A DNA stretch of 64,000 nucleotides from Herbiconiux daphne (GTDB lineage: Bacteria > Actinomycetota > Actinomycetes > Actinomycetales > Microbacteriaceae), in contig NZ_JANLCJ010000013.1 of NCBI RefSeq assembly GCF_024979295.1, positions 1 through 64,000 on the forward strand, read 5' to 3'. The notes under the pieces were generated by a model that saw only the letters and a program-made list of their open reading frames with translations, had not been told where the DNA came from and searched no databases. A program made the position numbers and the translations under genes. The stretch's first letter is position 1; every line of letters begins with the position of its first letter. Positions 10,134 through 18,002 of this stretch are shown here, piece by piece.

Positions 10134-10962
10134 GCAGGCTCTCGCCACGGAGTCGGGCGCGCCCGCCGCGCCCGGATTCTCGCTGACCCTCAGCAACTTC
10201 GAGGGGCCGTTCGACCTGCTGCTCACCCTGATCTCGAAGCACGAGCTCGACATCACCGACATCTCGCTGAGCCGGGTGACCGACGAGTTCATCGGCTACC
10301 TCAAGAACCTCGACTCGGCCGAGGAGCTCGACCGGGCATCCGAATTCCTCGTGGTGGCGGCGACCCTGCTCGACCTCAAGATCGTGGGTCTGCTGCCCCA
10401 GGGCGAGCTCGTCGACGCCGAAGACGTGGCGCTGCTCGAGGCGCGCGACCTGCTGTTCGCGCGGCTGCTGCAGTACCGCGCCTTCAAGGAGGTGTCGGCC
10501 TGGCTGGCCGCCCGGTTCGACGAGGAGTCGACCCGGCGCCCTCGGGCCGTGCGGCTCGAAGAGAAGTTCCGGCGGCAGACGCCCGAGCTCGTGTGGACCC
10601 TCTCGGCCGACGACTTCGCCGCGCTCGCCGCGCTGGCGCTCACGCCCCGGGAGCTGCCCGTCGTGGGGCTCGAGCACCTGCACGCGCCGCTCGTGAGCAT
10701 CCGTGAGCAGGCCGCGCACGTGGTGGCGGTGCTGCGCTCGGCGGCCGCGGCCGGCACCACCGTGACCTTTCGCGGGCTCATCGCCGGAATCGACGAGAAG
10801 GGCGTGGTGATCGCCCGGTTCCTCGCCGTGCTCGAGCTCTACCGCCACGCCTCGATCTCGTTCGAACAGCTCGAACCGCTCGGCGAGCTCACCCTCGCGT
10901 GGGCGGCCGACACCTGGAACGAAGACAACCTCGCCAATCTGGGAGCGGACTATGACAACTGA
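10117..10962 (+). CDS. scpA: segregation and condensation protein A (kleisin)
   Basis: 281 aa. It bridges SMC heads in the SMC-ScpAB condensin. The N-terminal NFEGPFDLLLTLISKHELDI is the hallmark kleisin helix, and a C-terminal winged-helix (VTFRGLIAGI then FLAVLELYRH) binds the other head. The GTG start at 10117 lies within parA, preceded by AGAG; readings starting further upstream give unrelated low-complexity residues. It overlaps scpB by 11 bases. Confidence 0.93.
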   Translation: MARSPEQALATESGAPAAPGFSLTLSNFEGPFDLLLTLISKHELDITDISLSRVTDEFIGYLKNLDSAEELDRASEFLVVAATLLDLKIVGLLPQGELVDAEDVALLEARDLLFARLLQYRAFKEVSAWLAARFDEESTRRPRAVRLEEKFRRQTPELVWTLSADDFAALAALALTPRELPVVGLEHLHAPLVSIREQAAHVVAVLRSAAAAGTTVTFRGLIAGIDEKGVVIARFLAVLELYRHASISFEQLEPLGELTLAWAADTWNEDNLANLGADYDN

Positions 10963-11605
10963 CGTGCAGACCGACGACGAGCTGGAGCGCGACCAGGTCG
11001 AGCGCGGCGAGCGACCGGATGACGCCCCGCACGCTCCGGCGACGCTCGACGTCGACCGTGCCCTCGAGGCCATCTTCATGGTGGCCGACGAGCCGCAGAG
11101 CCTCGTGGCGCTGGCCACCGCGCTGTCGCGCCCCGTCGCCGTGGTGCGGCAGGGCATCGAGCGCCTCGTCGAGGACTACGACGGCATCGCGCCCGGTTCC
11201 GTGCGCCGCGGGTTCGAGCTGCGCGAGGTGGCGGGTGGCTGGCGCCTCTACGTGCGCGGCGAGTGGGACGGCCTGGTGCGCGACTTCGTGCTCACCCAGA
11301 ACCCGTCGCGACTGTCGCAGGCGGCGCTCGAGACCCTCTCGGTGATCGCCTACAAGCAGCCGATCAGCCGCGGAGCGGTCGCGTCGATCCGGGCGGTCAA
11401 CGTCGACTCCGTCGTGCGCACCCTGCTCAGCCGTGGGTTGATCACCGAGGTGTCGACCCAGGCCGAGACGGGCGCCATCCTCTACGGCACGACCGACATG
11501 CTGCTCACCCAACTCGGCATCAACTCCCTCGAAGAACTGCCGAAGATCTCGCCGCTGCTCGCCGACGGCAGCGAGGGCTTCGACGAGATCGGATCGACAC
11601 GATGA
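10952..11605 (+). CDS. scpB: segregation and condensation protein B
   Basis: 217 aa, tandem winged-helix partner of ScpA. An acidic N-terminus of ~35 residues is followed by ALEAIFMVADEPQSL and the typical SQAALETLSVIAYKQPISR and LLSRGLITE segments. ATG lies inside the scpA end and its stop forms an ATGA overlap with rluB, so the genes are translationally coupled. Confidence 0.93.
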   Translation: MTTDVQTDDELERDQVERGERPDDAPHAPATLDVDRALEAIFMVADEPQSLVALATALSRPVAVVRQGIERLVEDYDGIAPGSVRRGFELREVAGGWRLYVRGEWDGLVRDFVLTQNPSRLSQAALETLSVIAYKQPISRGAVASIRAVNVDSVVRTLLSRGLITEVSTQAETGAILYGTTDMLLTQLGINSLEELPKISPLLADGSEGFDEIGSTR

Positions 11606-12435
11606 CCCCGTTCGAGATTCCGCCGTGGGACGACAGCGACAGCGACACCGGCAAGGCGGCCCTGCCCCAGGGTGTGCGGCTGCAGAAGGTCATGGCCGCC
11701 GCGGGCGTCGCGTCGCGTCGCGTGTCGGAGCAGCTCATCGAGGCCGGCCGGGTCGAGGTGAACGGCGAGATCGTCATCGAGCTCGGCCGACGCGTCGACC
11801 CCGAGACCGACCTCGTCGCGGTCGACGGTGTGGCCGTGCAACTCGACCCCGCGAAGCGCTACGTCATGCTCAACAAGCCCACCGGCATCTACAGCTCGCT
11901 CGCCGACGAGCGGGGCCGGCCCGACCTGCGGCGCTACACCGACACCTTCGAGGAGCGGCTGTTCAACGTCGGGCGACTCGATGCCGAGACGAGCGGGCTG
12001 CTCATTCTCACCAACGACGGCGACCTCGCGCACGTGCTCGCGCATCCGTCGTTCGGTGTGCTGAAGACCTACATTGCCAAGGTCGAGGGCCGCATGACGC
12101 CGCAGACCGTGGCGCGGCTCACCGCGGGGGTCGATCTCGAAGACGGCCCCATCGCGGCCGACAAGACCCGCCTGCTCGACGTCGAGCGGGAGCACTCGAT
12201 CGTCGAGGTCACCCTGCATTCGGGGCGCAACCGCATCGTGCGGCGCATGCTCGAGGAGGTGGGGCATCCCGTGGTCGACCTCGTGCGGCGCTCGTTCGGG
12301 CCGCTCAACCTCGGCACCCTCAAGTCGGGCACGATGCGCGAGTTGACTAAGGTGGAACTCGGCCAGCTGCTGACCCTGTCGCGAGAGGCGACGGCGACCG
12401 CGAGCGACGAGAGTGCCGAGGACATCGAGGAGTAG
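11602..12435 (+). CDS. rluB: 23S rRNA pseudouridine synthase RluB-type
   Basis: 277 aa. An N-terminal S4 domain (LQKVMAAAGVASRRVSEQLI) precedes the RsuA/RluB catalytic domain with the motif GRLDAETSGLLILTND, whose D127 is the catalytic Asp. RHSGRNRIVRRMLEEVGHPV-like C-terminal motifs are present (here HSGRNRIVRRMLEE). It modifies 23S rRNA near the peptidyl-transferase region in relatives. ATG at 11602 shares an ATGA with the scpB stop. Confidence 0.9.
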   Translation: MTPFEIPPWDDSDSDTGKAALPQGVRLQKVMAAAGVASRRVSEQLIEAGRVEVNGEIVIELGRRVDPETDLVAVDGVAVQLDPAKRYVMLNKPTGIYSSLADERGRPDLRRYTDTFEERLFNVGRLDAETSGLLILTNDGDLAHVLAHPSFGVLKTYIAKVEGRMTPQTVARLTAGVDLEDGPIAADKTRLLDVEREHSIVEVTLHSGRNRIVRRMLEEVGHPVVDLVRRSFGPLNLGTLKSGTMRELTKVELGQLLTLSREATATASDESAEDIEE

Positions 12436-12437
12436 AC

Positions 12438-13577
12438 GTGGTCGAATCTCGATTGACCGGCCCCGTGCGGGTCGTCGGCGTCGGTCTGCTGGGCACGAGC
12501 ATCGCCCTGGGGCTGCGCGCTCGCGGGGTCGACGTCATCCTGTCGGATGCGTCGCCCACGAACGTGAGCATCGCCATCGACTACGGCGCCGGGCGCTCGG
12601 CCACCGACGGCGACGACCCGCAACTCGTGGTGGTGTGCGTGCCGCCCGACGTGACCGCGTCGGTGATCGTGCGGGAGCTGTCGGCCTACCCCCGCTCCGT
12701 GGTGACGGATGTCGCGAGCGTGAAGAAGCCCATCCTCGACGCCGTGATCGCGGCCGGAGGCGACATCACCCGCTACGTCGGGTCGCATCCGCTCGCCGGC
12801 CGCGAGAAGGGCGGCCCGATGGCCGGCCGCGCCGACCTCTTTCTCGGGCGGCCGTGGGTGGTGGCCGGGCACGAGGCGATCTCGTATCAGACGGCCTCGG
12901 CGGTCGACGACCTCATCCTCGACCTCGGCGCCACGCTCGTCGAGATGACCGCCGACGAGCACGACTCGAGCGTGGCCCTGGTGTCGCACGCGCCGCAGGT
13001 GATCTCGACGCTGATGGCGCGACGACTCGTGTCGGCGCCCGAGGCGGCCGTCGCGCTCGCGGGCGGGGGGCTCCGCGACGTGACCCGCATCGCCGCGAGC
13101 GACCCCGCGCTCTGGGTGCAGATCCTCGGCGCCAACGCCACGCCGACCGCGGAGGTGCTGCGCGGGGTGCGCGACGACCTCGACGACGTGATCGCGGCCC
13201 TCGAGGCGGCCGCGGCGCCGGCTGCGGCAACCGCTGCGGCAACGGATGCCGCCGGCCCCAGCACCGCTCCCGCGACATCCTGGCGGCTCACGCTCGCGCA
13301 CACCCTCGACGGCGGCAACGCCGGCGTGGCCCGCATTCCGGGCAAGCACGGTCAGGACAAGCGCTACGCCCAGCTCGTGGTGATGGTCGACGACGCCCCC
13401 GGCGAGCTCGCCCGCCTGCTCACCGAGATGGGGGAGGAGGGCGTCAACCTCGAAGACCTGAGGCTCGAGCACTCGCCGGGCGCCCAGATCGGGCTCGCCG
13501 AGATCGCGGTGCTGCCCGAAGCCGTGGAGAAACTGACGGTCGCCCTGGCGGCCCGTGGATGGAGGATCGCCGGATGA
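12438..13577 (+). CDS. tyrA: prephenate dehydrogenase with C-terminal ACT domain
   Basis: 379 aa. It oxidises prephenate to 4-hydroxyphenylpyruvate for tyrosine synthesis. The NAD-binding motif GVGLLG (14-19) is near the N-terminus, SVKKPILDAV and GSHPLAGREKGGP are active-site segments, and the last ~75 residues (LVVMVDDAPGELARLL) form an ACT domain that usually gives tyrosine feedback inhibition. A ~40-residue Ala-rich linker joins the two. The start is GTG 2 bases after the rluB stop. The stop forms an ATGA overlap with cmk. Confidence 0.92.
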   Translation: MVESRLTGPVRVVGVGLLGTSIALGLRARGVDVILSDASPTNVSIAIDYGAGRSATDGDDPQLVVVCVPPDVTASVIVRELSAYPRSVVTDVASVKKPILDAVIAAGGDITRYVGSHPLAGREKGGPMAGRADLFLGRPWVVAGHEAISYQTASAVDDLILDLGATLVEMTADEHDSSVALVSHAPQVISTLMARRLVSAPEAAVALAGGGLRDVTRIAASDPALWVQILGANATPTAEVLRGVRDDLDDVIAALEAAAAPAAATAAATDAAGPSTAPATSWRLTLAHTLDGGNAGVARIPGKHGQDKRYAQLVVMVDDAPGELARLLTEMGEEGVNLEDLRLEHSPGAQIGLAEIAVLPEAVEKLTVALAARGWRIAG

Positions 13578-14311
13578 CTGCGGCAGGAAGCACGACCGAC
13601 ACCGACGCCCGGATCACCGGCGGAGCCCCGGGCCCGGTGGTGGTCGCGATCGACGGTCCGGCCGGCAGCGGCAAGTCGAGTGTGAGCCGGGCGGTCGCGC
13701 AAGCGCTCGGTTACGCCTACCTCGACACCGGAGCGTCGTATCGGGCTCTGTCGTGGGACCTGTTGATGCGGGGCATCGACGCCTCGGTCGCGGCATCCGT
13801 CATCGCCGAGCTGGGCGCGTTCGAGTTCCGCATCGGCATCGATCCCGACGACTACTACGTGCGGGTGGGTTCGGCCGACGTGACCGAGGCCATTCGCGAG
13901 CCCCGGGTGACCAGTGTGGTCAGCCTGGTGGCGCGCATCCCCGAGGTGCGGGCGTGGCTCAACGACCGGTTCCGGGCGATCATGGCGTCGACCCCGTTCG
14001 ACGGCATCGTGGTGGAGGGCCGTGACATCACGACGGTCGTGGCACCGGATGCCCCCGTGCGCATCCTGCTCACCGCCTCGGAAGAGGCTAGAATGGCGAG
14101 GCGTTCCAAGGAACTGACCAGCGAATCGGCGGCCGCCGTCGGCGAGGCCCTCCGGTCTCGTGACAAGGCGGACTCCCGTGTGGTCGACTTCATGAACGCC
14201 GCAGACGGTGTCACCACCGTCGACTCCACGGATCTCGACTTCGCGCAGACCGTCGCCGCGGTCGTGGAGGTCGTGCACTCACAGACAGCGAGGAACTCGC
14301 ATGGCCGATAG
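13574..14311 (+). CDS. cmk: cytidylate kinase
   Basis: 245 aa. It phosphorylates CMP and dCMP. The P-loop GPAGSGKS is at 28-35 after a ~20-residue unconserved leader. YLDTGASYRALSWDLL, GRDITTVVAPDAPVRILLTA and RSRDKADS are characteristic CMP-binding and lid motifs. ATG overlaps the tyrA stop. The 3' end overlaps der by 11 bases, which is the usual cmk-der coupling. Confidence 0.95.
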   Translation: MTAAGSTTDTDARITGGAPGPVVVAIDGPAGSGKSSVSRAVAQALGYAYLDTGASYRALSWDLLMRGIDASVAASVIAELGAFEFRIGIDPDDYYVRVGSADVTEAIREPRVTSVVSLVARIPEVRAWLNDRFRAIMASTPFDGIVVEGRDITTVVAPDAPVRILLTASEEARMARRSKELTSESAAAVGEALRSRDKADSRVVDFMNAADGVTTVDSTDLDFAQTVAAVVEVVHSQTARNSHGR

Positions 14312-15836
14312 CCAGACACCACCTTCCCCCGGCGACGCCGACGAGTTCGACGCCCCGGCCGACGACCTCGCCGAGCGGCTCGCGAACGTCGACGAGGAGT
14401 TCGCCGACCAGCGGGCCTCGACCCTGCGTGCCGGGCTCGACGACTACGAGCTCGACGACGGAGACCTCGACCTGCTCGAGCTCAGCGACGACTACCCCGA
14501 CGGGGTCTTCTACCTGCCGGCACTGCCCGTGCTCGCCATCGTGGGTCGGCCGAACGTCGGCAAGTCGGCGCTCGTCAACCGCATCCTGGGCCGCCGCGAA
14601 GCGGTCGTCGAAGACGTGCCCGGCGTCACCCGCGACCGCGTGGCCTACAAGGCCGAATGGAACGGGCGCCGGTTCACCCTCGTCGACACCGGCGGCTGGG
14701 AGCCGGATGCCTCGGGCATCAACGCGGCCGTCGCCGCCCAGGCCGAGGTCGCGATCGACCTGGCCGACGTGGTGCTGTTCGTGGTGGACTCGAACGTCGG
14801 CGCCACGGCGACCGACGAGCACGTCGTGAAGCTGCTGCGCAAAGCCAACCGCCCGGTGTTCCTGGCCGCCAACAAGGTCGACGACACCCGGCAGGAGCCG
14901 CAGGCGTCGGCGCTGTGGTCGCTCGGGCTCGGCGAGCCCTACCCGGTCTCGGCGCTGCACGGCCGCGGCGTCGCCGACCTGCTCGACATCATCATGCAGA
15001 AGATGCCCGAGGTGTCGAACGTGGCCAAGCAGGAGGTGGGTGGCCCCCGCCGGGTCGCCATCCTCGGCCGGCCGAACGTGGGCAAGAGCTCGCTGCTCAA
15101 CAAGGCGGCGGGCGAGGAACGGGTGGTCGTCAACGAGCTCGCCGGCACCACGCGTGACCCGGTCGACGAGCAGATCGAGCTGGGCGGCAAGGTGTGGACC
15201 TTCGTCGACACCGCCGGCATCCGCAAGCGCGTGCACCTCTCGCAGGGCGCCGACTTCTATGCGTCGCTGCGCACCTCGGCTGCGCTCGAGAAGGCCGAGG
15301 TGGCGGTGGTCGTGCTCGACGTGACCGAGCCGATCTCGACGCAAGACCTGCGCATCATCGACCTCGTGCTCGAGTCGGGCCGCGCACTCGTGCTCGCGTT
15401 CAACAAGTGGGACCTGCTCGACGACGACCGGCGGCGCTACCTCGAGCGCGAGATCGAGCAAGATCTCGCGCACGTGACCTGGGCGCCGCGGGTGAACATC
15501 TCGGCCCGCACCGGTCGGCACCTCGAGAAGCTCGTTCCGGCGCTGGAGCTCGCGCTCGAGTCGTGGGACACCCGCATTCCGACCGGCAAGTTCAACGCGT
15601 TCCTCGCCGAGCTCACGGCGGCGCATCCGCACCCCGTGCGCGGCGGGAAGCAGCCGCGCGTGCTGTTCGGAACCCAGGCCGCGTCACGCCCGCCGACTTT
15701 CGTGCTGTTCACGACCGGGTTCCTCGACCCCGGCTACCGACGTTACGTGCAGCGTCGCCTGCGCGAGATCTACGGATTCGAGGGGTCGCCGATCGTGGTG
15801 AACATGCGCGTGCGCGAGAAGCGCAAGCGCACCTAG
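14301..15836 (+). CDS. der: ribosome biogenesis GTPase Der (EngA)
   Basis: A 511-aa double GTPase needed for 50S assembly. The first G domain has GRPNVGKS at 82-89, DTGGW and NKVD; the second has GRPNVGKSSLLNK, DTAG and NKWD; a KH-like domain ends the protein. An acidic ~75-residue N-terminal extension (DYELDDGDLDLLELSDDY) precedes the first G domain, a feature I recall from actinobacterial Der. It closes the co-directional block and is followed by a large palindrome. Confidence 0.95.
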   Translation: MADSQTPPSPGDADEFDAPADDLAERLANVDEEFADQRASTLRAGLDDYELDDGDLDLLELSDDYPDGVFYLPALPVLAIVGRPNVGKSALVNRILGRREAVVEDVPGVTRDRVAYKAEWNGRRFTLVDTGGWEPDASGINAAVAAQAEVAIDLADVVLFVVDSNVGATATDEHVVKLLRKANRPVFLAANKVDDTRQEPQASALWSLGLGEPYPVSALHGRGVADLLDIIMQKMPEVSNVAKQEVGGPRRVAILGRPNVGKSSLLNKAAGEERVVVNELAGTTRDPVDEQIELGGKVWTFVDTAGIRKRVHLSQGADFYASLRTSAALEKAEVAVVVLDVTEPISTQDLRIIDLVLESGRALVLAFNKWDLLDDDRRRYLEREIEQDLAHVTWAPRVNISARTGRHLEKLVPALELALESWDTRIPTGKFNAFLAELTAAHPHPVRGGKQPRVLFGTQAASRPPTFVLFTTGFLDPGYRRYVQRRLREIYGFEGSPIVVNMRVREKRKRT

Positions 15837-15870
15837 CACTCCGCGCGCCCGCCTCGTGCTCGCGCCCTCC

Positions 15871-15933
15871 CGTTGAATTGCGCCGAAGTGCCCCTCGAGC
15901 TCGCTCGAGTGGGCACTTCGGCGCAATTCAACG
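15871..15933. repeat. 63-bp near-perfect palindrome between convergent genes
   Basis: Left arm 15871-15893 and right arm 15911-15933 are perfect 23-bp reverse complements (outer part CGTTGAATTGCGCC). A CTCGAG pair and a 4-nt CTCG loop lie inside, with one unpaired T at 15910. There is no T-tract on either side. It lies 35 bases after der and 14 bases before the stop of the convergent ROK gene. It may serve as a bidirectional RNA hairpin, or be a copy of a dispersed palindromic repeat; no second copy is visible in the window. Confidence 0.85.
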
Positions 15934-15947
15934 AGGACAGGAGCGGG

Positions 15948-16898
15948 TCAGGGGAGCAGGGCGGCTCGGTGGATGAGGCCGGCGGCGCCGATGAGGGGGC
16001 CCTCGTCGGAGAGCGCGGAGGGCACGATCGCGACGCCCGGGATGGTGTCGAGGGGTGCGACATCCGTCACCGTCTCGCGGATGAGGTCGAACAGGTCGGG
16101 CGTGACGCGCGAGAAACCGCCGCCGATGGCCACCGCCTCGAGGTCGACGAGTGCGCAGACCGAGGCGATGCCCTCGCCGATCGCGCGGGCGCAACGGCGC
16201 ACGGCCGCGATCGCGACCGGGTCGCCGTCGCGGTAGCTCGCGGCGAGCTGCTCGCCGGTCTGGCCGGCCCAGCCCTGCTGCTGTGCCCATTCGACGATGC
16301 GCGGGCCTGCCGCGATGCCCTCGAGGGTGACGGAGAGGTCTTTGCCCTCGGCCTCGTGGGTGTGCAACTGGATCTGGCCGACGTGACCGGCGTTGCCGGT
16401 GCGGCCGCCGACCAGCCGGCCCTCGACCAGGAGTCCGCCGCCGATGCCGGTCGAGACCACCATGCCCATGGCCGTGCGGTAGCCCTGCAACGATCCCGCC
16501 CAGTGCTCGGCGAGCAGGATGCACAGGCCGTCGAGGCGAAGCACCGTCTCGACCCCCGACCGCTCGCGCACGAGATCGGCCAGCGGGAAGTCGCGCCAGG
16601 CGGCGAGGTTGAGCGGCGAGACCGTGCCGCGCTCGATCGAGATCGGGCCCGCGCTGCCGACACCGGCGCCCACGAGGGGAGCACCGTCCGGCGCCGAGGC
16701 GAGGGTTTCGTCGATCACCCGGCGCACGGCATCCGCTATGCCCTCCGCGGTGTTCGACGCGCCCGTGGCCGCCCGGTGACGGGTGCCGGGAACGACCCGG
16801 GCCTCGTCGTCGACCAGCGCCGCCTCGACCTTCGTGCCGCCGACGTCGACGGCGAGTGCGAGAGGGCGGAACGACGATTCGGAGTGGTTCTTCGGCAC
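15948..16898 (-). CDS. ROK-family protein (sugar kinase-like)
   Basis: 316 aa. The ATP-binding motif is DVGGTKVEAAL near residue 18, followed by VSTGIGGGLLVEG, and GNAGHVGQ sits at the place of the sugar-contacting GxxGH. The usual zinc-binding CxCGxxGCxE motif is absent. The catalytic Asp region reads LRLDGLC instead of the usual END-A-N, keeping the Asp but losing its neighbours. It starts at GTG 9 bases after the tetR stop, so the two are one operon. It is probably a hexokinase or N-acyl-hexosamine kinase-like enzyme; the substrate is unknown. Confidence 0.82.
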   Translation of the reverse strand: MPKNHSESSFRPLALAVDVGGTKVEAALVDDEARVVPGTRHRAATGASNTAEGIADAVRRVIDETLASAPDGAPLVGAGVGSAGPISIERGTVSPLNLAAWRDFPLADLVRERSGVETVLRLDGLCILLAEHWAGSLQGYRTAMGMVVSTGIGGGLLVEGRLVGGRTGNAGHVGQIQLHTHEAEGKDLSVTLEGIAAGPRIVEWAQQQGWAGQTGEQLAASYRDGDPVAIAAVRRCARAIGEGIASVCALVDLEAVAIGGGFSRVTPDLFDLIRETVTDVAPLDTIPGVAIVPSALSDEGPLIGAAGLIHRAALLP

Positions 16899-16907
16899 CG
16901 TCCTATT

Positions 16908-17564
16908 TCACACCATCGGCGGTTGCACGGCGGAACACCAGGCGGGCGAGATGGCCATGATCTGCGCGGTGCGGGCGTCGGCATCCGTGTCGTCGCTGCC
17001 GGCCCACTCCTCGAACACGCCGACCGATCCGCCGGCGATGTAGGCGGCCGCGGTCGCCGGGTCGACGTCGGCCGCGCGCCCGTGCCGCTGGCAGATCGAG
17101 ATGGCGAGCGAGGCGCGCCGCAGCAGCCGCTGGAAGAGTTCGCTGCGGAATCCGGCGTCGACCCGGGTGCCGAACATCATGCGGTAGGCGGGGCGGTTGT
17201 CGCGGATGTGCTCGAGGGCCCGGCGCATCGACGCGTTGTAGGCGTCGAGCACGGCCTCGATCGACGAGTCGTCGAACGTCGCCGGATCTTCGGCCACCGC
17301 GTTGAGGTCGTCGAGCATGCGCGCGAAGGCGTCGGCGGCGAAGGCGTAGATGTCGGCGTAGTGACCATAGAAGGTGGTGCGGTGGACACCCGCTGTGCGG
17401 CAGAGCTCGGAGATGCTGATCTCGGTCAGATCGTGGCTGCGGAGCAGGCCGAACAGGGCTGTGGTCAGGGCTTCGTGCGTTCTGGCCGCTCGGGGTTCGG
17501 CCAGGTTGACGGACGCGCCCTGACGTCGGGACGGTGCTGCGGGTAAGGCGGCTGACTGGGGCAT
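16908..17564 (-). CDS. TetR-family transcriptional regulator
   Basis: 218 aa. The N-terminal HTH (EISISELCRTAGVHRTTFYGHY, residues ~50-71) is a typical TetR DNA-binding domain, followed by a helical ligand/dimer domain. I chose ATG 17564; TTG 17570 is also in frame. No Shine-Dalgarno sequence precedes it, and a CATAAT hexamer lies 5 nt upstream, so the mRNA may be leaderless. An 8+7+8 inverted repeat at 17602-17624 is a plausible autoregulatory operator. It is cotranscribed with the ROK gene. Confidence 0.88.
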   Translation of the reverse strand: MPQSAALPAAPSRRQGASVNLAEPRAARTHEALTTALFGLLRSHDLTEISISELCRTAGVHRTTFYGHYADIYAFAADAFARMLDDLNAVAEDPATFDDSSIEAVLDAYNASMRRALEHIRDNRPAYRMMFGTRVDAGFRSELFQRLLRRASLAISICQRHGRAADVDPATAAAYIAGGSVGVFEEWAGSDDTDADARTAQIMAISPAWCSAVQPPMV

Positions 17565-17601
17565 GCTCAATTATGCAATGACGACGTTCTGAACCTCCCG
17601 A

Positions 17602-17624
17602 GTTTGGGATAGAAAGTCCCAAAC
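17602..17624. promoter_or_regulatory. inverted repeat, candidate TetR operator
   Basis: GTTTGGGA and its exact complement TCCCAAAC are separated by 7 nt. The element sits 38 bp upstream of the tetR start, where its own promoter should be. TetR proteins commonly bind such palindromes and repress their own gene. Confidence 0.5.
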
Positions 17625-17743
17625 CTTGATCAAAAACTAGGGCAGCGAATGTCGCGGGCCCTCGCGTCAGCGGGCACCCGTTCGAGGCGCTATTATGGAC
17701 AAGTTGTCCGGAGCCGCTTCGGCGGGGCTCGGATGACATGCCA

Positions 17744-17817
<74 letters not shown>

Positions 17818-17820
17818 CGG

Positions 17821-17864
17821 AAACGAGAAGAGGGTCGCCCATCCGGGCGGCCCTCTTCTCGTTT
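17821..17864 (+). terminator. strong hairpin terminator after tRNA-Pro
   Basis: 20-bp arms (17821-17840 and 17845-17864), with one G-T wobble, surround an ATCC loop. The right arm ends CTCGTTT and a short CGG follows. It lies 4 bases after the tRNA and isolates it from the operon beginning at 18003. Confidence 0.9.
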
Positions 17865-17931
17865 CGGACGGAGTGATGGGAACGCGGAATTGCCTAGAGT
17901 CTGCGAACACTCGGTCGCTCATGGCAATCGA

Positions 17932-17981
17932 ATTGTGAATTTGTAACACGGTGGAAATGCAAGCATTGTGAATTTGTAACA
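17932..17981. promoter_or_regulatory. two 17-bp direct repeats, candidate operators of the transporter operon
   Basis: ATTGTGAATTTGTAACA occurs exactly at 17932-17948 and again at 17965-17981, a 33-bp period (about three helical turns). The pair lies just upstream of the first permease gene, in an unusually AT-rich patch. The second copy contains TAACAT, a possible -10. The likely binder is the DeoR protein encoded in the operon, but this is inferred from position. Confidence 0.6.
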
Positions 17982-18002
17982 TCCGCTCGTCATGCTGAGG
18001 CC

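Noticed and set aside
15871..15933. Palindrome as a classical rho-independent terminator
   Set aside because: No T-tract on either side and the stem is much longer than usual; kept instead as a repeat of unknown role.
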